Assembly: GCF_030285925.1 (NCBI RefSeq)
Contig: NZ_CP127251.1
Location: 1,426,001-1,490,000, forward strand
DNA: 64,000 nt
From: Devosia sp. YIM 151766
Lineage (GTDB): Bacteria > Pseudomonadota > Alphaproteobacteria > Rhizobiales > Devosiaceae
Direction of reading: 5' to 3'
Every line of letters begins with the position of its first letter. The stretch's first letter is position 1. A program made the position numbers and the translations under genes. Below the pieces are notes generated by a model. It was given only the letters and a program-made list of their open reading frames with translations, ran no database searches and was not told the origin of the DNA. Below, one piece after another: positions 27,423 through 37,238 of this stretch.

Positions 27423-28265
27423 TTAACTGCATTGGGTGCTGCCGCATTCGCGCATATTGGCGATCCGGCTGCGCAATTCGTCGGCCCCGATGGCGCCGGG
27501 AATGATTTCGTTGCCGATGATATAGGTCGGGGTGCCGGTAATGCCCAGGGCCTGGGCGATCTCGTAGGATTTCTGAATGGTGCGGGCCACCTGCTCCTCG
27601 CCCATGCGCAGTTCCAGATCGATCGGCGACAATCCTTGCTCGGTCGCCGCCTGCAAGGCCACGGCTTTGTCGACTTTGCCGCGGCTGGAGAACAGGGTCT
27701 GATGGAAGGTCCAGTAATCGGCCTCGGTCTCGCTGACCAATACCCCGATGCGGGCGGCATCGATGGATTCGTTGGAAAGAATGGGGAATTCCTTGAGAAT
27801 GACCTTCAGATTGGGGTCTTCGGCGAGCAGGGCGGCCATGTCCGGCAAGGCCGCGCGGCAATAGCCGCAATTATAGTCGAAGAACTCCACCAGGGTCACA
27901 TCGCCATCGGGGTTGCCGATGACGATCTGGTCGGGGGCGTGGAAAATCGCGTCGCGGAAATCCGTCATCGCGACCTTGGTGCGTTCCTCTTCCTCGACGC
28001 GCAACGTGTCCTCCAGCGCCACCGAAAGGCGCTGCAACACTTTCGGATCGCTCATCAGGAAGTCCTCGATCAGCGGATTGAGAGCGGCGGGATCGACCAT
28101 TGCCGGCGCCGGCGCTTCGGCGACCTGTTCGGCCAGCACCTGTTCCACGATGGCGCGGACGGCCACGGCATCGGTTTCCGGCTGGGGCTGGTTCAACAAG
28201 GAGAAGCCAAGGGCCCCGGCGAGAATGCCGGCGACAGCGGCCAGCACGATAGAAAGGCGATTCAT
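27423..28265 (-). CDS. DsbA-family thiol-disulfide oxidoreductase
   Basis: The 280-residue protein has an N-terminal membrane anchor or signal (LSIVLAAVAGILAGALGFSLL), a helical spacer of about 80 residues, and a thioredoxin-fold domain with the CxxC active site in EFFDYNCGYCRAALPDM near residue 140 and the cis-proline region GITGTPTYIIGNEI. It resembles the DsbA/ScsC-like group with a helical N-terminal extension. It heads the block toward aroQ-accBC-aat and diverges from the aminotransferase gene. Confidence 0.88.
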   Translation of the reverse strand: MNRLSIVLAAVAGILAGALGFSLLNQPQPETDAVAVRAIVEQVLAEQVAEAPAPAMVDPAALNPLIEDFLMSDPKVLQRLSVALEDTLRVEEEERTKVAMTDFRDAIFHAPDQIVIGNPDGDVTLVEFFDYNCGYCRAALPDMAALLAEDPNLKVILKEFPILSNESIDAARIGVLVSETEADYWTFHQTLFSSRGKVDKAVALQAATEQGLSPIDLELRMGEEQVARTIQKSYEIAQALGITGTPTYIIGNEIIPGAIGADELRSRIANMRECGSTQCS

Positions 28266-28415
28266 GAACGGCTCCGGTCGAGTGCGTGCAGGTCTTCTAG
28301 CAGACCCCGGGCAAACTGCCACCCGCTTCGCAGCGCGGGGTTTTCCGCCCCTGTCAATTGTTGTTGAGACTGGCGGCGCTTCGGGCTAGTCCCGAGGGAT
28401 GATCCCGGAGCCGAC

Positions 28416-29570
28416 ATGACTGACACCGCCCCCAGCGGCTTGATGCCGTTTTATGCCATGGACATCCTCAAGCGCGCCAAAGCCCTAGAGGAACAGGGGC
28501 GCAGCATCTGTCACCTGGAACTGGGGGAGCCGGGCCAGCCCCCGGCGCCGCGCGTCATCGAGGCCGTCGCCAGGGCGCTGCCGCAACCGCAGGGCTATAC
28601 CAATGCCAAGGGCATGATCGAGCTGCGGGAAGGGCTGGCGCGCTATTATCAGGAACAGCACGGAATCGCCGTCGATCCCGAGCTTGTCCTGGCGACAATG
28701 GGGTCGTCGGCGGGGTTCATCCTGGCATTCCACACGGCGTTCAAGCCGGGCGCACGGATCGCCATTACCCGGCCGGGATATCCGGCCTATGTCAATACGC
28801 TGCTGGGCCTCGGATTTGGCATTGCCGAAATTCCGCTGCGCGGCGCCAATGGCTGGCGATTGACGGGAGAAGCCATCGCCGTGGCTCATGCCAGACAGGC
28901 TTTCGACGGCTTGCTGTTCGCCAGCCCCGCCAATCCGACCGGCGCGGCGGTCGACAGGGAGCAATTGGCCGATATCGTCGCCACCTGCGCCCGGCTCGGG
29001 GTCACCTTGATCTCGGACGAAATCTATCACGGGCTCGATTATCGCGGAGCCTCGGTCAGCGCGCTGGAACTTACCCGGGATGCGATCGTCATCAACAGCT
29101 TTTCCAAATATTACTGCATGACCGGCTGGCGCATCGGTTGGATGGTTTTGCCGGAGGCGCTGATCCGGCGGGCGGAAATTCTGCAACAGAACCTGTTCAT
29201 ATCCGCGCCGACGCTGAGCCAGATCGCGGCGACGGCTGCCTTGAAAGAACGCGATTATGCCGAGGAACAGAAGGCCAGCTATGCCGTGAACCGGCAATTG
29301 CTGGCGACCGGATTGCGGGAAATCGGCTTCGAACTGCCGGTGACGGGCGACGGCGCCTTCTATGCCTATGCGGGCATCAGCCGGTTCTCCAACGATTCCA
29401 TGAGTTTTTGCGAGGCGATGCTAGCCGAGGCCGGCGTGGCCGCGACCCCCGGAATCGATTTCGACCGCACGGACGGCGCCGGCTTCGTGCGGTTCAGCTA
29501 TGCCGGCACCAGGGCCAGCGTCGAAGAGGCGCTGGAACGGCTGCGCCGATTCACCCGGGCGGGCGGTTGA
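28416..29570 (+). CDS. Class I/II pyridoxal-phosphate aminotransferase
   Basis: The 384-residue protein is a fold-type I aminotransferase: ICHLELGEPGQPPAPRVIEA, YTNAKGMIELREGLARYY, FASPANPTGAAVDREQL, ISDEIYHGLDYRG (PLP Asp and Tyr), and the PLP lysine in INSFSKYYCMTGWRIGWMV near residue 230. The C-terminal FVRFSYAGT carries the substrate-carboxylate Arg. The amino-acid substrate is not defined by sequence. The ATG at 28416 is preceded by weak ribosome-site sequence. The GNAT gene follows at once. Confidence 0.9.
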   Translation: MTDTAPSGLMPFYAMDILKRAKALEEQGRSICHLELGEPGQPPAPRVIEAVARALPQPQGYTNAKGMIELREGLARYYQEQHGIAVDPELVLATMGSSAGFILAFHTAFKPGARIAITRPGYPAYVNTLLGLGFGIAEIPLRGANGWRLTGEAIAVAHARQAFDGLLFASPANPTGAAVDREQLADIVATCARLGVTLISDEIYHGLDYRGASVSALELTRDAIVINSFSKYYCMTGWRIGWMVLPEALIRRAEILQQNLFISAPTLSQIAATAALKERDYAEEQKASYAVNRQLLATGLREIGFELPVTGDGAFYAYAGISRFSNDSMSFCEAMLAEAGVAATPGIDFDRTDGAGFVRFSYAGTRASVEEALERLRRFTRAGG

Positions 29571-29571
29571 A

Positions 29572-30075
29572 TTGCCCGATATTCCGATAATTCGCACCGA
29601 CAGGCTGATCCTGCGACCGCCGCTGATAGCGGACTATCCGGCATTCGAGGCGCTGATGGCGTCGCCACGCGCGGCCTATATGGGCGGACCGTTCGATCAA
29701 CGCGGCGCCTGGGGCATGTTCTGCCATGGCGTGGCGCTTTGGCGTCTGCATGGTCATGGATCGCTAATGGTCGAACTGGCGGAAACCGGCACCTGCATTG
29801 GCGAGATCGGTATCAATGACGGACCGCTCTTTCCCGAAAAGGAGCTCGGCTGGCTGCTTTACGAGGGATATGAGGGCAGGGGCTACGCGACCGAGGCCGC
29901 CATGGCCATGCGCGACTGGGCCTTCGCGGCGCTGCACCTGACCAGCCTGGTCAGCTATGTCGATCAGCGGAACATGGCCTCGATCCGCGTAGCCGAACGG
30001 CTGGGCGGTGTACGGGACGATCACGCAGAGCGGCAAGATCCGGCCGATATCGTCTTTCGCTATCGGCCGGTATAA
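29572..30075 (+). CDS. GNAT-family N-acetyltransferase (RimJ/RimL-like)
   Basis: This 167-residue protein has the opening IPIIRTDRLILRPPLIADYP and the acetyl-CoA region LGWLLYEGYEGRGYATEAA, followed by SYVDQRNMASIRVAERLGG. These are typical of RimJ/RimL-like acetyltransferases. I propose TTG at 29572, one base after the aminotransferase stop, because upstream codons overlap that gene; this is a coupling-type start. Acceptor is unknown. Confidence 0.82.
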   Translation: MPDIPIIRTDRLILRPPLIADYPAFEALMASPRAAYMGGPFDQRGAWGMFCHGVALWRLHGHGSLMVELAETGTCIGEIGINDGPLFPEKELGWLLYEGYEGRGYATEAAMAMRDWAFAALHLTSLVSYVDQRNMASIRVAERLGGVRDDHAERQDPADIVFRYRPV

Positions 30076-30100
30076 GCGCTCATTCCACGATCCGAAAGAA

Positions 30101-30124
30101 AAGGGCGGCCCGAAGGCCGCCCTT
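30101..30124. terminator. Shared terminator between the GNAT gene and rne
   Basis: A perfect 10-bp stem (30101-30110 with 30115-30124) closes a CGAA tetraloop, followed on the plus strand by gtcgtttt; on the minus strand ttttctttcgga follows. It can serve both convergent genes. Confidence 0.85.
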
Positions 30125-30130
30125 GTCGTT

Positions 30131-32773
30131 TTAGCCGAGGCCAAGGCGGCGCTGCCACCAGCCGACCTTCTTCTTCGGCTCAGGCTCGTTTTCGGACTGT
30201 TCCGCCGGCTCTTCGGTATTGGCGCTGGAGGAGACGACCACACCCTCTGGCGGCAATTCCTTCCTGGTGCGCCGCGCGCGCGCAGGCTTCTCCGCCGCAA
30301 CGGATTCCTCGACCTTCGGCTCATCGACCGGCGCCGCTTCGGCGACAGCAGTTTCCGGCGTCGCCTCGACGGGCTCAGCCTTCTTGCGGGCGCGTGGCTT
30401 GCGCTTGGGCTTTTCCTCGGCAGCCGCCGGTTCGGCAGGTGCTTCGCTTACAGCGTCGACCGGCGTGGTTTCAGCGGGGGCGGATTCCTCGGTTTCGGCA
30501 ACCTTCTTGCGGGCGCGCGGCTTGCGCTTGGGCTTTTCCTCGGCTGAAGGCGTCGGCTCGGCGGCCGGTACTTCTTCAGCAACCGGTTCGGCCGGGGGGG
30601 CGGCCTCCAGCTCGACATGCTCGACAATGGCGTCTGCCGGTGCTTCGACAGCCGCTTCAGCCGGCACCTCGTCCCCGTTCTCGCGGCGGTTGCGGCGGCC
30701 ACCGCGGCGGCCACGACGGCGGCGGCGGCGCTGATCGCCCTCGTCGTCGCCATTGCCTTCGCCATCAGCTTCCGCAGCCGCAGGAGCGGCATTGTCCTCG
30801 CTATCGGCTTCGTCGGGTTCGCCGGACTCGGCCTCGCCATTGGCCTGGGCGTCCTGCCGGGAGGCTTGCTCGCCATTGCGGCCACCCCGGCGGCGACGGC
30901 GACGGCGGCGACGGCCATTACCGTCGGCATCGCCATTATCGGTGCGAGCCTCGGCTTCCTCTTCGCCCTCGTCCAATTCGGGCTCGTCGTCGCCGGCATC
31001 CTCGATCACCGCGCTATCGACGCGCACATGGGCCGTGGCGCGCTGGTCGGCATAGGCCGAAACGCGCGTCTCGCCCTTTTCGATCTGGAACTGGTGGCCA
31101 GTGAGCTTGCCATCGGCGGTGATGGTGATGGAGAGATTGTTCCGGCTTTCAAGCTGCGTCAGCGTCTCGCGCTTGAAATTGAGGATATAGAGCGCGACCT
31201 CGACCGGTACGCGAACGTTGATCGACTGGCCCTGCTTGCGCAGGACGTGGTCCTCGATATGGCGCATGATCATCAGCGCCAGGCTTTCGGTGGACCGGAC
31301 CAGGCCCGTGCCGTCGCAGACCGGGCACTTGTGGGTCGAGCTTTCCACCACGCCGAAACGGATGCGCTGGCGGCTCATTTCCATGAGGCCGAAATGGGAG
31401 ATGCGGCCCACCTGGATACGGGCGCGGTCGTCCTTGAGGCAATCCTTGAGCTTGCGCTCCACCGCCCGGTTGGAGCGGTTCTCCATCATGTCGATGAAGT
31501 CGATGACGATGAGGCCGGCCAGGTCGCGCAGGCGCAATTGCCGCGCCACTTCATCGGCGGCTTCCAGATTGGTCTGGAGCGCCGTGTCCTCGATATTGTG
31601 CTCCTTGGTGGAGCGGCCCGAATTGACGTCGATGGAGACCAGCGCCTCGGTCGGGTTGATGACGATATAGCCGCCCGAGGGCAGGGTCACCACCGGCGAG
31701 AACATCTGATCGAGCTGGTTCTCGACCCCGAATTTGGAGAATAGCGGCTGTTCCTCGCCATAGGGCTTCACGTTCTTGGCGTGGGACGGCATGATCATCT
31801 TCATGAAGTCCTTGGCCTCGCGATAGGCGTTGTCGCCCGCGACGAGAACTTCATCGATGTCCTTGTTATAGAGATCGCGGATGGTTCGCTTGATCAGCGA
31901 GCCTTCCTCATAGACGAGGCATGGCGCCTGGCTTTGCAGCGTCAGGGTGCGCACGCTTTCCCACAGGCGCATCAGATATTCGAAGTCGCGCTTGACCTCG
32001 GCCTTGGTGCGCGAGGCGCCAGCCGTGCGCAGGATGATGCCCATGCCCTGCGGCACTTCGAGATCGGAGGTGATTTCCTTGAGGCGCTTGCGGTCGGCGG
32101 CATTGGTAATCTTGCGCGAAATGCCGCCGCCACGGGCGGTATTGGGCATCAGCACCGAATAGCGGCCGGCGAGCGACAGATAGGTGGTGAGAGCCGCGCC
32201 CTTGTTGCCGCGCTCTTCCTTGACCACCTGCACCAGCATCACCTGGCGGCGCTTGATGACTTCCTGGATCTTGTACTGGCGATGATTGTGGCTGGAGCGG
32301 CGGCGCTCGGGCACTTCCTCCAACGCATCGGCGCCGCCAATGGATTCCACCGGCTCGCTGTTGACCGGCGCCTGCTCGATATGGCTGGCATCGCCCGGTT
32401 CCTGGGGATCGGTTTCGGCATCGGGCTCGACTACGCCTTCGGGCACCGAGATGTGGTCGTCGGCGTCGTCGTGATGATCGTCGTCATGCTCTTCGTCGCG
32501 CAGCAGGGCTTCGCGGTCCGCCACTGGAATTTGGTAATAATCGGGATGGATTTCGCTGAAGGCGAGGAAGCCGTGGCGGTTGCCGCCATATTCGACAAAG
32601 GCCGCCTGCAGGCTCGGTTCGACCCGCGTCACCTTTGCGAGGTAGATATTGCCCCGCAATTGGCGGCGGGTCGCCGATTCGAAGTCAAATTCCTCAAGCC
32701 GGTTACCGGCGGTAACGACAATCCGTGTTTCTTCTGGGTGGATGGCATCCACCAGCATTCTCTTGGTCGCCAT
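30131..32773 (-). CDS. rne: Ribonuclease E
   Basis: RNase E is the main endoribonuclease and degradosome scaffold. The 880-residue protein has an interrupted S1 region: GNIYLAKVTRVEPSLQAAFV, then an inserted acidic/His-rich stretch (residues about 75-160, DEEHDDDHHDDADD), then VQVVKEERGNKGAALTTYL. The DNase-I-like part shows ALVSIDVNSGRS and LIVIDFIDM (catalytic Asp residues) and the zinc-link CPVCDGTG. The C-terminal 300 residues are disordered, with Arg blocks and two copies of EEKPKRKPRARKK, and end KKKVGWWQRRLGLG. A GWW tail binds PNPase in Caulobacter. Start ATG 32773 follows GGAG. Confidence 0.96.
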   Translation of the reverse strand: MATKRMLVDAIHPEETRIVVTAGNRLEEFDFESATRRQLRGNIYLAKVTRVEPSLQAAFVEYGGNRHGFLAFSEIHPDYYQIPVADREALLRDEEHDDDHHDDADDHISVPEGVVEPDAETDPQEPGDASHIEQAPVNSEPVESIGGADALEEVPERRRSSHNHRQYKIQEVIKRRQVMLVQVVKEERGNKGAALTTYLSLAGRYSVLMPNTARGGGISRKITNAADRKRLKEITSDLEVPQGMGIILRTAGASRTKAEVKRDFEYLMRLWESVRTLTLQSQAPCLVYEEGSLIKRTIRDLYNKDIDEVLVAGDNAYREAKDFMKMIMPSHAKNVKPYGEEQPLFSKFGVENQLDQMFSPVVTLPSGGYIVINPTEALVSIDVNSGRSTKEHNIEDTALQTNLEAADEVARQLRLRDLAGLIVIDFIDMMENRSNRAVERKLKDCLKDDRARIQVGRISHFGLMEMSRQRIRFGVVESSTHKCPVCDGTGLVRSTESLALMIMRHIEDHVLRKQGQSINVRVPVEVALYILNFKRETLTQLESRNNLSITITADGKLTGHQFQIEKGETRVSAYADQRATAHVRVDSAVIEDAGDDEPELDEGEEEAEARTDNGDADGNGRRRRRRRRRGGRNGEQASRQDAQANGEAESGEPDEADSEDNAAPAAAEADGEGNGDDEGDQRRRRRRGRRGGRRNRRENGDEVPAEAAVEAPADAIVEHVELEAAPPAEPVAEEVPAAEPTPSAEEKPKRKPRARKKVAETEESAPAETTPVDAVSEAPAEPAAAEEKPKRKPRARKKAEPVEATPETAVAEAAPVDEPKVEESVAAEKPARARRTRKELPPEGVVVSSSANTEEPAEQSENEPEPKKKVGWWQRRLGLG

Positions 32774-33372
32774 AATGAACTCCGCGCACCCGCGCGCCGA
32801 CAAGAGGACGCCGACTGGGCGGCATCCTGGGCGTGGCGCATTGCGGGGCGAATGGGTTGAGTGTTGTTGGGCGCGAACCTCTCACGTTCAGCGCCAGTGT
32901 ATTGATGGCCAGGGCCGGCATCGAGGGCGATACAAAGCGGCAATCGGCAAATTCGATCGCGTCGCGTTTTGTTCGCCTGCGGGCCATTTGACCTCTTCCT
33001 ATTGGGTGGCGGGCCAGTGACCGGCCACCGTCCGGCTCGAAAGAGCCGAAATTCTTCAGTCAGGGCGCTGAAACCGCAACGTCCAACCGGGACCGGCACC
33101 GCCGCTTGCGAATCCGTCCAGGCTGTTGCCGCCATAGGGAGCGCCGATACGGGCTCCGAAAATGGCCGCGCAACACACGCGCCTTCCTTACTAGCGTGTA
33201 AGAAAATTGGGCCGGAATGGCAACAGGAAACTCGAAAGGCTTGGAGGAACACGCATTTGCACGGACATTTCTTTGCCATGAATGCAAATCATCGCATAAA
33301 GCTGCGTGTTGCCGAAGAATCGCCCCGGGCGGGTGACATCGAGGCCATTGAACTGCGGGAGCCGGTCGCGTT
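32774..33372. other. Long rne leader and divergent promoter region
   Basis: About 600 bases separate the rne and amidase starts. Read from rne, the leader contains a small stem near 33035-33054 (CGGCTCTTTCGAGCCG) and another GC-rich hairpin (about 33008-33029). It also holds a possible upstream frame starting at 32987 after AGGAAGAGG, which overlaps the rne start out of frame. RNase E leaders are often autoregulatory, so a long structured leader is expected; the details here are inferred. Confidence 0.5.
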
Positions 33373-34596
33373 TTGACCAGACAATTTCTGACTCGATTGG
33401 CGCTGCTGCCATTGTTGGTCCTGGTTTTCCTGGGCATCGTGCATGCCCAGGACGAGGCCAGCCCACCGGCCCTGCCCAATGTGATCGATGCCCGGATCAC
33501 CGTTGCGCCCGACCGGGCGCGGCTGGTGATCGACCTGGCCGCCCGCACCGAATTTTCCTTCGTCTCCCTGGATGAGCCGGACAGACTGGCTGTCGACCTG
33601 CGCGCCGGAACTTTTTCCGTCCCGGAAGCCGAAGGCAATCCGGCGGAGGCGGAGCTCGTTTCCAGCTACGCCATCGAGCAGGCGGCTGCCGACCGGGTGC
33701 GGACCACATTGACGCTGTCCGCCCCGGCCCAGGTGCAGCAGGCTTATGTACTGGACCCCTTTGATGGGCAGCCGGCGCGCCTGGTGGTGGACATCATTCC
33801 CGCGACCGCGGAAGAATTTGCCGCCAATGTCGAGCGCGACCGCGCGGCCTCGGCGGGTGCGCCTGCGGTTTCGACCCCGGCCGGCGGCTCGGAATTGCCC
33901 ATTGCCACCAAGCCGCTGGTTGTCATCGACCCCGGCCATGGCGGCATCGACAGCGGCGCGGAGACGGCGGAGGGTGTCCGCGAGAAGGATATCGTCCTGG
34001 CCTTCTCACTGCGCTTGCAGGAATTGCTGGTTGAATCCGGGCGCTTCGATGTGGCGTTGACGCGCCAGACCGATACCTATCTGCGGCTGGAAGAGCGCGT
34101 GGCGCTGGCGCGGGCCAATAAGGCGGACCTGTTCATCTCCATCCATGCCGACAGCTTCCAGCAACCCGAAATTCGCGGTGCCAGCGTCTATACGCGCGAC
34201 GAGAATGCCACCGACGTGCTCGACAAGGTGCTGGCCGATACCGAGAACAGGTCGGACGTGATCGCCGGCTTCACCATGCCGCCCATGGCGCCCGAAGTCG
34301 TCGACATCCTGCTCGATCTGATGCGGCGCGAGATGCGGGTGCAATCCTTCATGGCGGCGCAGTCGATCGTGCATCAACTCGAACCCAGCGTGGCGTTGCG
34401 GCGCTTCCCGGTGCGGCAGGCCGATTTCTTCGTGCTGCAAGCGCCCGACGTGCCGTCCGTGCTGGTGGAACTGGGCTTTCTCTCCAATGCCAGCGATATC
34501 GCCAATCTCATGCAATCGGATTGGCGCGACCGCACGGCCGAGGCGATTGCGCGCGGAATATCGACATATTTCGACAGTTTGCAGGAAGAGCCATGA
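33373..34596 (+). CDS. N-acetylmuramoyl-L-alanine amidase (AmiC type, AMIN plus Amidase_3)
   Basis: The amidase cleaves the peptide side chain from peptidoglycan, mainly during cell separation. The 407-residue protein has a signal peptide (LALLPLLVLVFLGIVHAQ), an AMIN domain (VIDARITVAPDRARLVIDLA) for envelope targeting, and a zinc amidase domain with VVIDPGHGGIDSGAETAEGV, the second zinc ligand Glu (EKDIVLAFSL region), FISIHADSFQ and the catalytic Glu in VLVELGFLSN. The start is TTG at 33373, which gives the signal peptide; GGGAG lies upstream. It is followed by the PBP1A gene. Confidence 0.92.
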   Translation: MTRQFLTRLALLPLLVLVFLGIVHAQDEASPPALPNVIDARITVAPDRARLVIDLAARTEFSFVSLDEPDRLAVDLRAGTFSVPEAEGNPAEAELVSSYAIEQAAADRVRTTLTLSAPAQVQQAYVLDPFDGQPARLVVDIIPATAEEFAANVERDRAASAGAPAVSTPAGGSELPIATKPLVVIDPGHGGIDSGAETAEGVREKDIVLAFSLRLQELLVESGRFDVALTRQTDTYLRLEERVALARANKADLFISIHADSFQQPEIRGASVYTRDENATDVLDKVLADTENRSDVIAGFTMPPMAPEVVDILLDLMRREMRVQSFMAAQSIVHQLEPSVALRRFPVRQADFFVLQAPDVPSVLVELGFLSNASDIANLMQSDWRDRTAEAIARGISTYFDSLQEEP

Positions 34597-34689
34597 GCGA
34601 AGCCGGCTTGCATCCAAGGCAAAGTGATCACGTTTCCAGCCGGATTCTGCTATGATTCCGTCCTGGCCGTGCGCGACGCGGGGTAAATA

Positions 34690-37167
34690 ATGTTTCGTCT
34701 GCTCGGCTGGCTTTTCGGCTTCGGTATGTTCATGGCGCTCGCCGGTGTCGGCGTCGCGGGGATTTATCTCGCCTCCGTCACGGCGCAATTGCCGGACTAT
34801 ACTGTGCTGCAGGATTACCAGCCGCCGGTGACCACCCGCGTTCATGCGGCGGATGGCACGTTATTGGCCGAATATGCGCGCGAGCGGCGGCTGTTCCAGC
34901 CGGTGGAGACTATCCCTCCGCTGGTGGTGGAAGCCTTCCTCTCGGCCGAGGACAAGGACTTCTACAACCACAACGGCATCGCCATCGACGGCGTGGTGCG
35001 GGCGCTGCGCGACAATGTCCTGGCGCGCCTGGACGGGAACAATTCCATCCAGGGCGGCGGTTCATCGATCACCCAGCAAGTGGCCAAGAATTTCCTGCTC
35101 ACCTCGGAACAGACCTGGGACCGCAAGATTCAGGAGGCGGTGCTGGCCTTGCGGATCGAATCCACTTTTTCCAAGGACAAGATTCTCGAACTCTATCTCA
35201 ATGAGATTTTCCTCGGCCTCAATTCCTATGGGGTGGCGGCGGCGGCGCTCAATTATTTCGACAAGGCGCTTTATCAACTGACCTTGCCGGAAGCCGCCTA
35301 TATCGCGGCCTTGCCCAAGGGGCCGAACAATTATCATCCGTTCCGACGCCCCGAGGCGGCCATCGAACGCCGCAATTGGGTCATCGACCGCATGGTCGAG
35401 AACGGCTACGTGACCTACGAGCAAGCCGTCGCTGCCCGGCAGGAGCCGCTCAACGTCATTCCCCGGGCGGCCGGCAGCCAGCTCTATTCGGCCGAATATT
35501 TCACTGAGGATGTGCGCCGGGCCCTGGCGCGGCTTTATGGCGAGGACCAGCTCTATGGGGGCGGTCTGTCGGTGCGCACGACGCTGGAGCCGCGTTTGCA
35601 GGAATATGCCCGCCGGTCATTGATGGATGGACTGGTTCAATACGATCACACGCGCGGCTTCCGCGGCCCGGTGGCCAGCGTGGAACTCGGCGAGGATTGG
35701 GGGGCAGCCGTCGCCGCCATCAGGCCGCTGAGCGATGTGCCGGAATGGCAACTCGCCGTGGTGCTGGAAGCGGGCGGCAATCAGGCGCGTATCGGGCTCC
35801 GGCCCGACAATGACGTGGATGGCGGCATATCGGCGGAACGGGTCGAAGGCACCTTGTCCGGCCCCGAGATCAAATGGGTTTCCCAGCCGGTGCAGGACAT
35901 CCTGAAAACCGGGGACGTCGTCTATGTCTCGCATGTGGCGGGCAAGGACGGCATCTATACGCTCGAGCAGGTGCCCGAAATCGAGGGCGCCCTGGTGGCC
36001 ATGGACCCGCGCACCGGCCGCGTTCTCGCCATGGTGGGCGGCTTTTCCTTCGCCGAAAGCGAGTTCAACCGCGCCACCCAAGCGCTGCGCCAGCCCGGAT
36101 CGTCGTTCAAGCCCATCGTCTATGCCGCCGCGCTCGATAATGGCTATACGCCGGCCTCGGTGGTGCTGGATGCGCCGATCGAGGTGCGCATGAGCAATGG
36201 CACGGTATGGCGGCCGGAGAACTACGCGCAGGAATTCTATGGACCGCAAACGCTGCGCCGGGGCATCGAGCGCAGCCGTAATGTGATGACCGTGCGCCTG
36301 GCGCGCGATATCGGCATGCCGCTGATCGCCGATTATGCCAGATTGTTCGGCATTTACGACGATATGCAGCCGGTTCTCGCCATGTCGCTGGGGGCCGGCG
36401 AGACCACGGCGATGCGGATGACGGCCGCCTATGCGACCATCGCCAATGGCGGGCGCAAGATCGTGCCGACCCTGATCGACCGTATTCAGGACCGTTACGG
36501 CAAGACCGTCTATCGCCACGATCAGCGGGTCTGCGACGGCTGTGCGGCGGCGGATTGGCACGGGCAGGGCGAACCGCGCATTCTCGATAACCGCCAGCAG
36601 GTTCTGGATCCGATGACCGCCTATCAGATCACCTCGATGATGGAAGGCGTGGTGCTGCGCGGCACCGGCACCGCCGCGCGGGCGCTGAACCGCCCGGTCG
36701 CCGGCAAGACCGGCACCACCAATGATTACAAGGATGCCTGGTTCGTGGGCTTCACGCCGGAATTGGCCGTGGGGGTCTATATGGGCTACGACCAGCCGCG
36801 CTCCATGGGCTCCGCCTCGACCGGCGGCGGCGTGGCGGTGCCGATCTTCACCGATTTCATGGCCAAGGCATTGCAGGGCAAGCCGGCGACGCCGTTCAAC
36901 GTGCCGCCGGGCATGCATACGGCATGGATCAATTCCAATAGCGGCGTCCAGGCCTTCGAGGGCGAATCCGGCATCCGCGAGGCCTTCAAGCCCGGAACGG
37001 GGCCGAACCTCATGACCTCGGTGATCGGGGTCGATGTCGCGGCCTATGACGCCTATCAGCGCGACCTGCTGATGCAGCAGCAATATGGCTCCAGCATCAC
37101 CACCACGCAGCCCGGCGGCAATGGCACGTTCCTCGATCCCAATCTGGGCCGGAGCCGTTGGCAATAG
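34690..37167 (+). CDS. mrcA: Penicillin-binding protein 1A (bifunctional class A PBP)
   Basis: PBP1A polymerises and cross-links peptidoglycan. The 825-residue protein has an N-terminal membrane helix (residues 5-30), a GT51 transglycosylase domain with SAEDKDFYNHNGI near residue 85, GGSSITQQVAKNFLL and KDKILELYLNEIFLG, an OB-like insertion, and a transpeptidase domain with the active-site GSSFKPIVYAAAL (near residue 471), SRN in RSRNVMTVRL and KTGTTNDYKDAW. The ATG at 34690 follows a GGGGTAA stretch. It pairs with the upstream amidase gene. Confidence 0.95.
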   Translation: MFRLLGWLFGFGMFMALAGVGVAGIYLASVTAQLPDYTVLQDYQPPVTTRVHAADGTLLAEYARERRLFQPVETIPPLVVEAFLSAEDKDFYNHNGIAIDGVVRALRDNVLARLDGNNSIQGGGSSITQQVAKNFLLTSEQTWDRKIQEAVLALRIESTFSKDKILELYLNEIFLGLNSYGVAAAALNYFDKALYQLTLPEAAYIAALPKGPNNYHPFRRPEAAIERRNWVIDRMVENGYVTYEQAVAARQEPLNVIPRAAGSQLYSAEYFTEDVRRALARLYGEDQLYGGGLSVRTTLEPRLQEYARRSLMDGLVQYDHTRGFRGPVASVELGEDWGAAVAAIRPLSDVPEWQLAVVLEAGGNQARIGLRPDNDVDGGISAERVEGTLSGPEIKWVSQPVQDILKTGDVVYVSHVAGKDGIYTLEQVPEIEGALVAMDPRTGRVLAMVGGFSFAESEFNRATQALRQPGSSFKPIVYAAALDNGYTPASVVLDAPIEVRMSNGTVWRPENYAQEFYGPQTLRRGIERSRNVMTVRLARDIGMPLIADYARLFGIYDDMQPVLAMSLGAGETTAMRMTAAYATIANGGRKIVPTLIDRIQDRYGKTVYRHDQRVCDGCAAADWHGQGEPRILDNRQQVLDPMTAYQITSMMEGVVLRGTGTAARALNRPVAGKTGTTNDYKDAWFVGFTPELAVGVYMGYDQPRSMGSASTGGGVAVPIFTDFMAKALQGKPATPFNVPPGMHTAWINSNSGVQAFEGESGIREAFKPGTGPNLMTSVIGVDVAAYDAYQRDLLMQQQYGSSITTTQPGGNGTFLDPNLGRSRWQ

Positions 37168-37238
37168 CATTGAATGGCGAGTGAAAATCCGCTCGTTTGA
37201 GTTGCGCCGAATGCGGTTGTGAGATAGGAACCGCCCGT

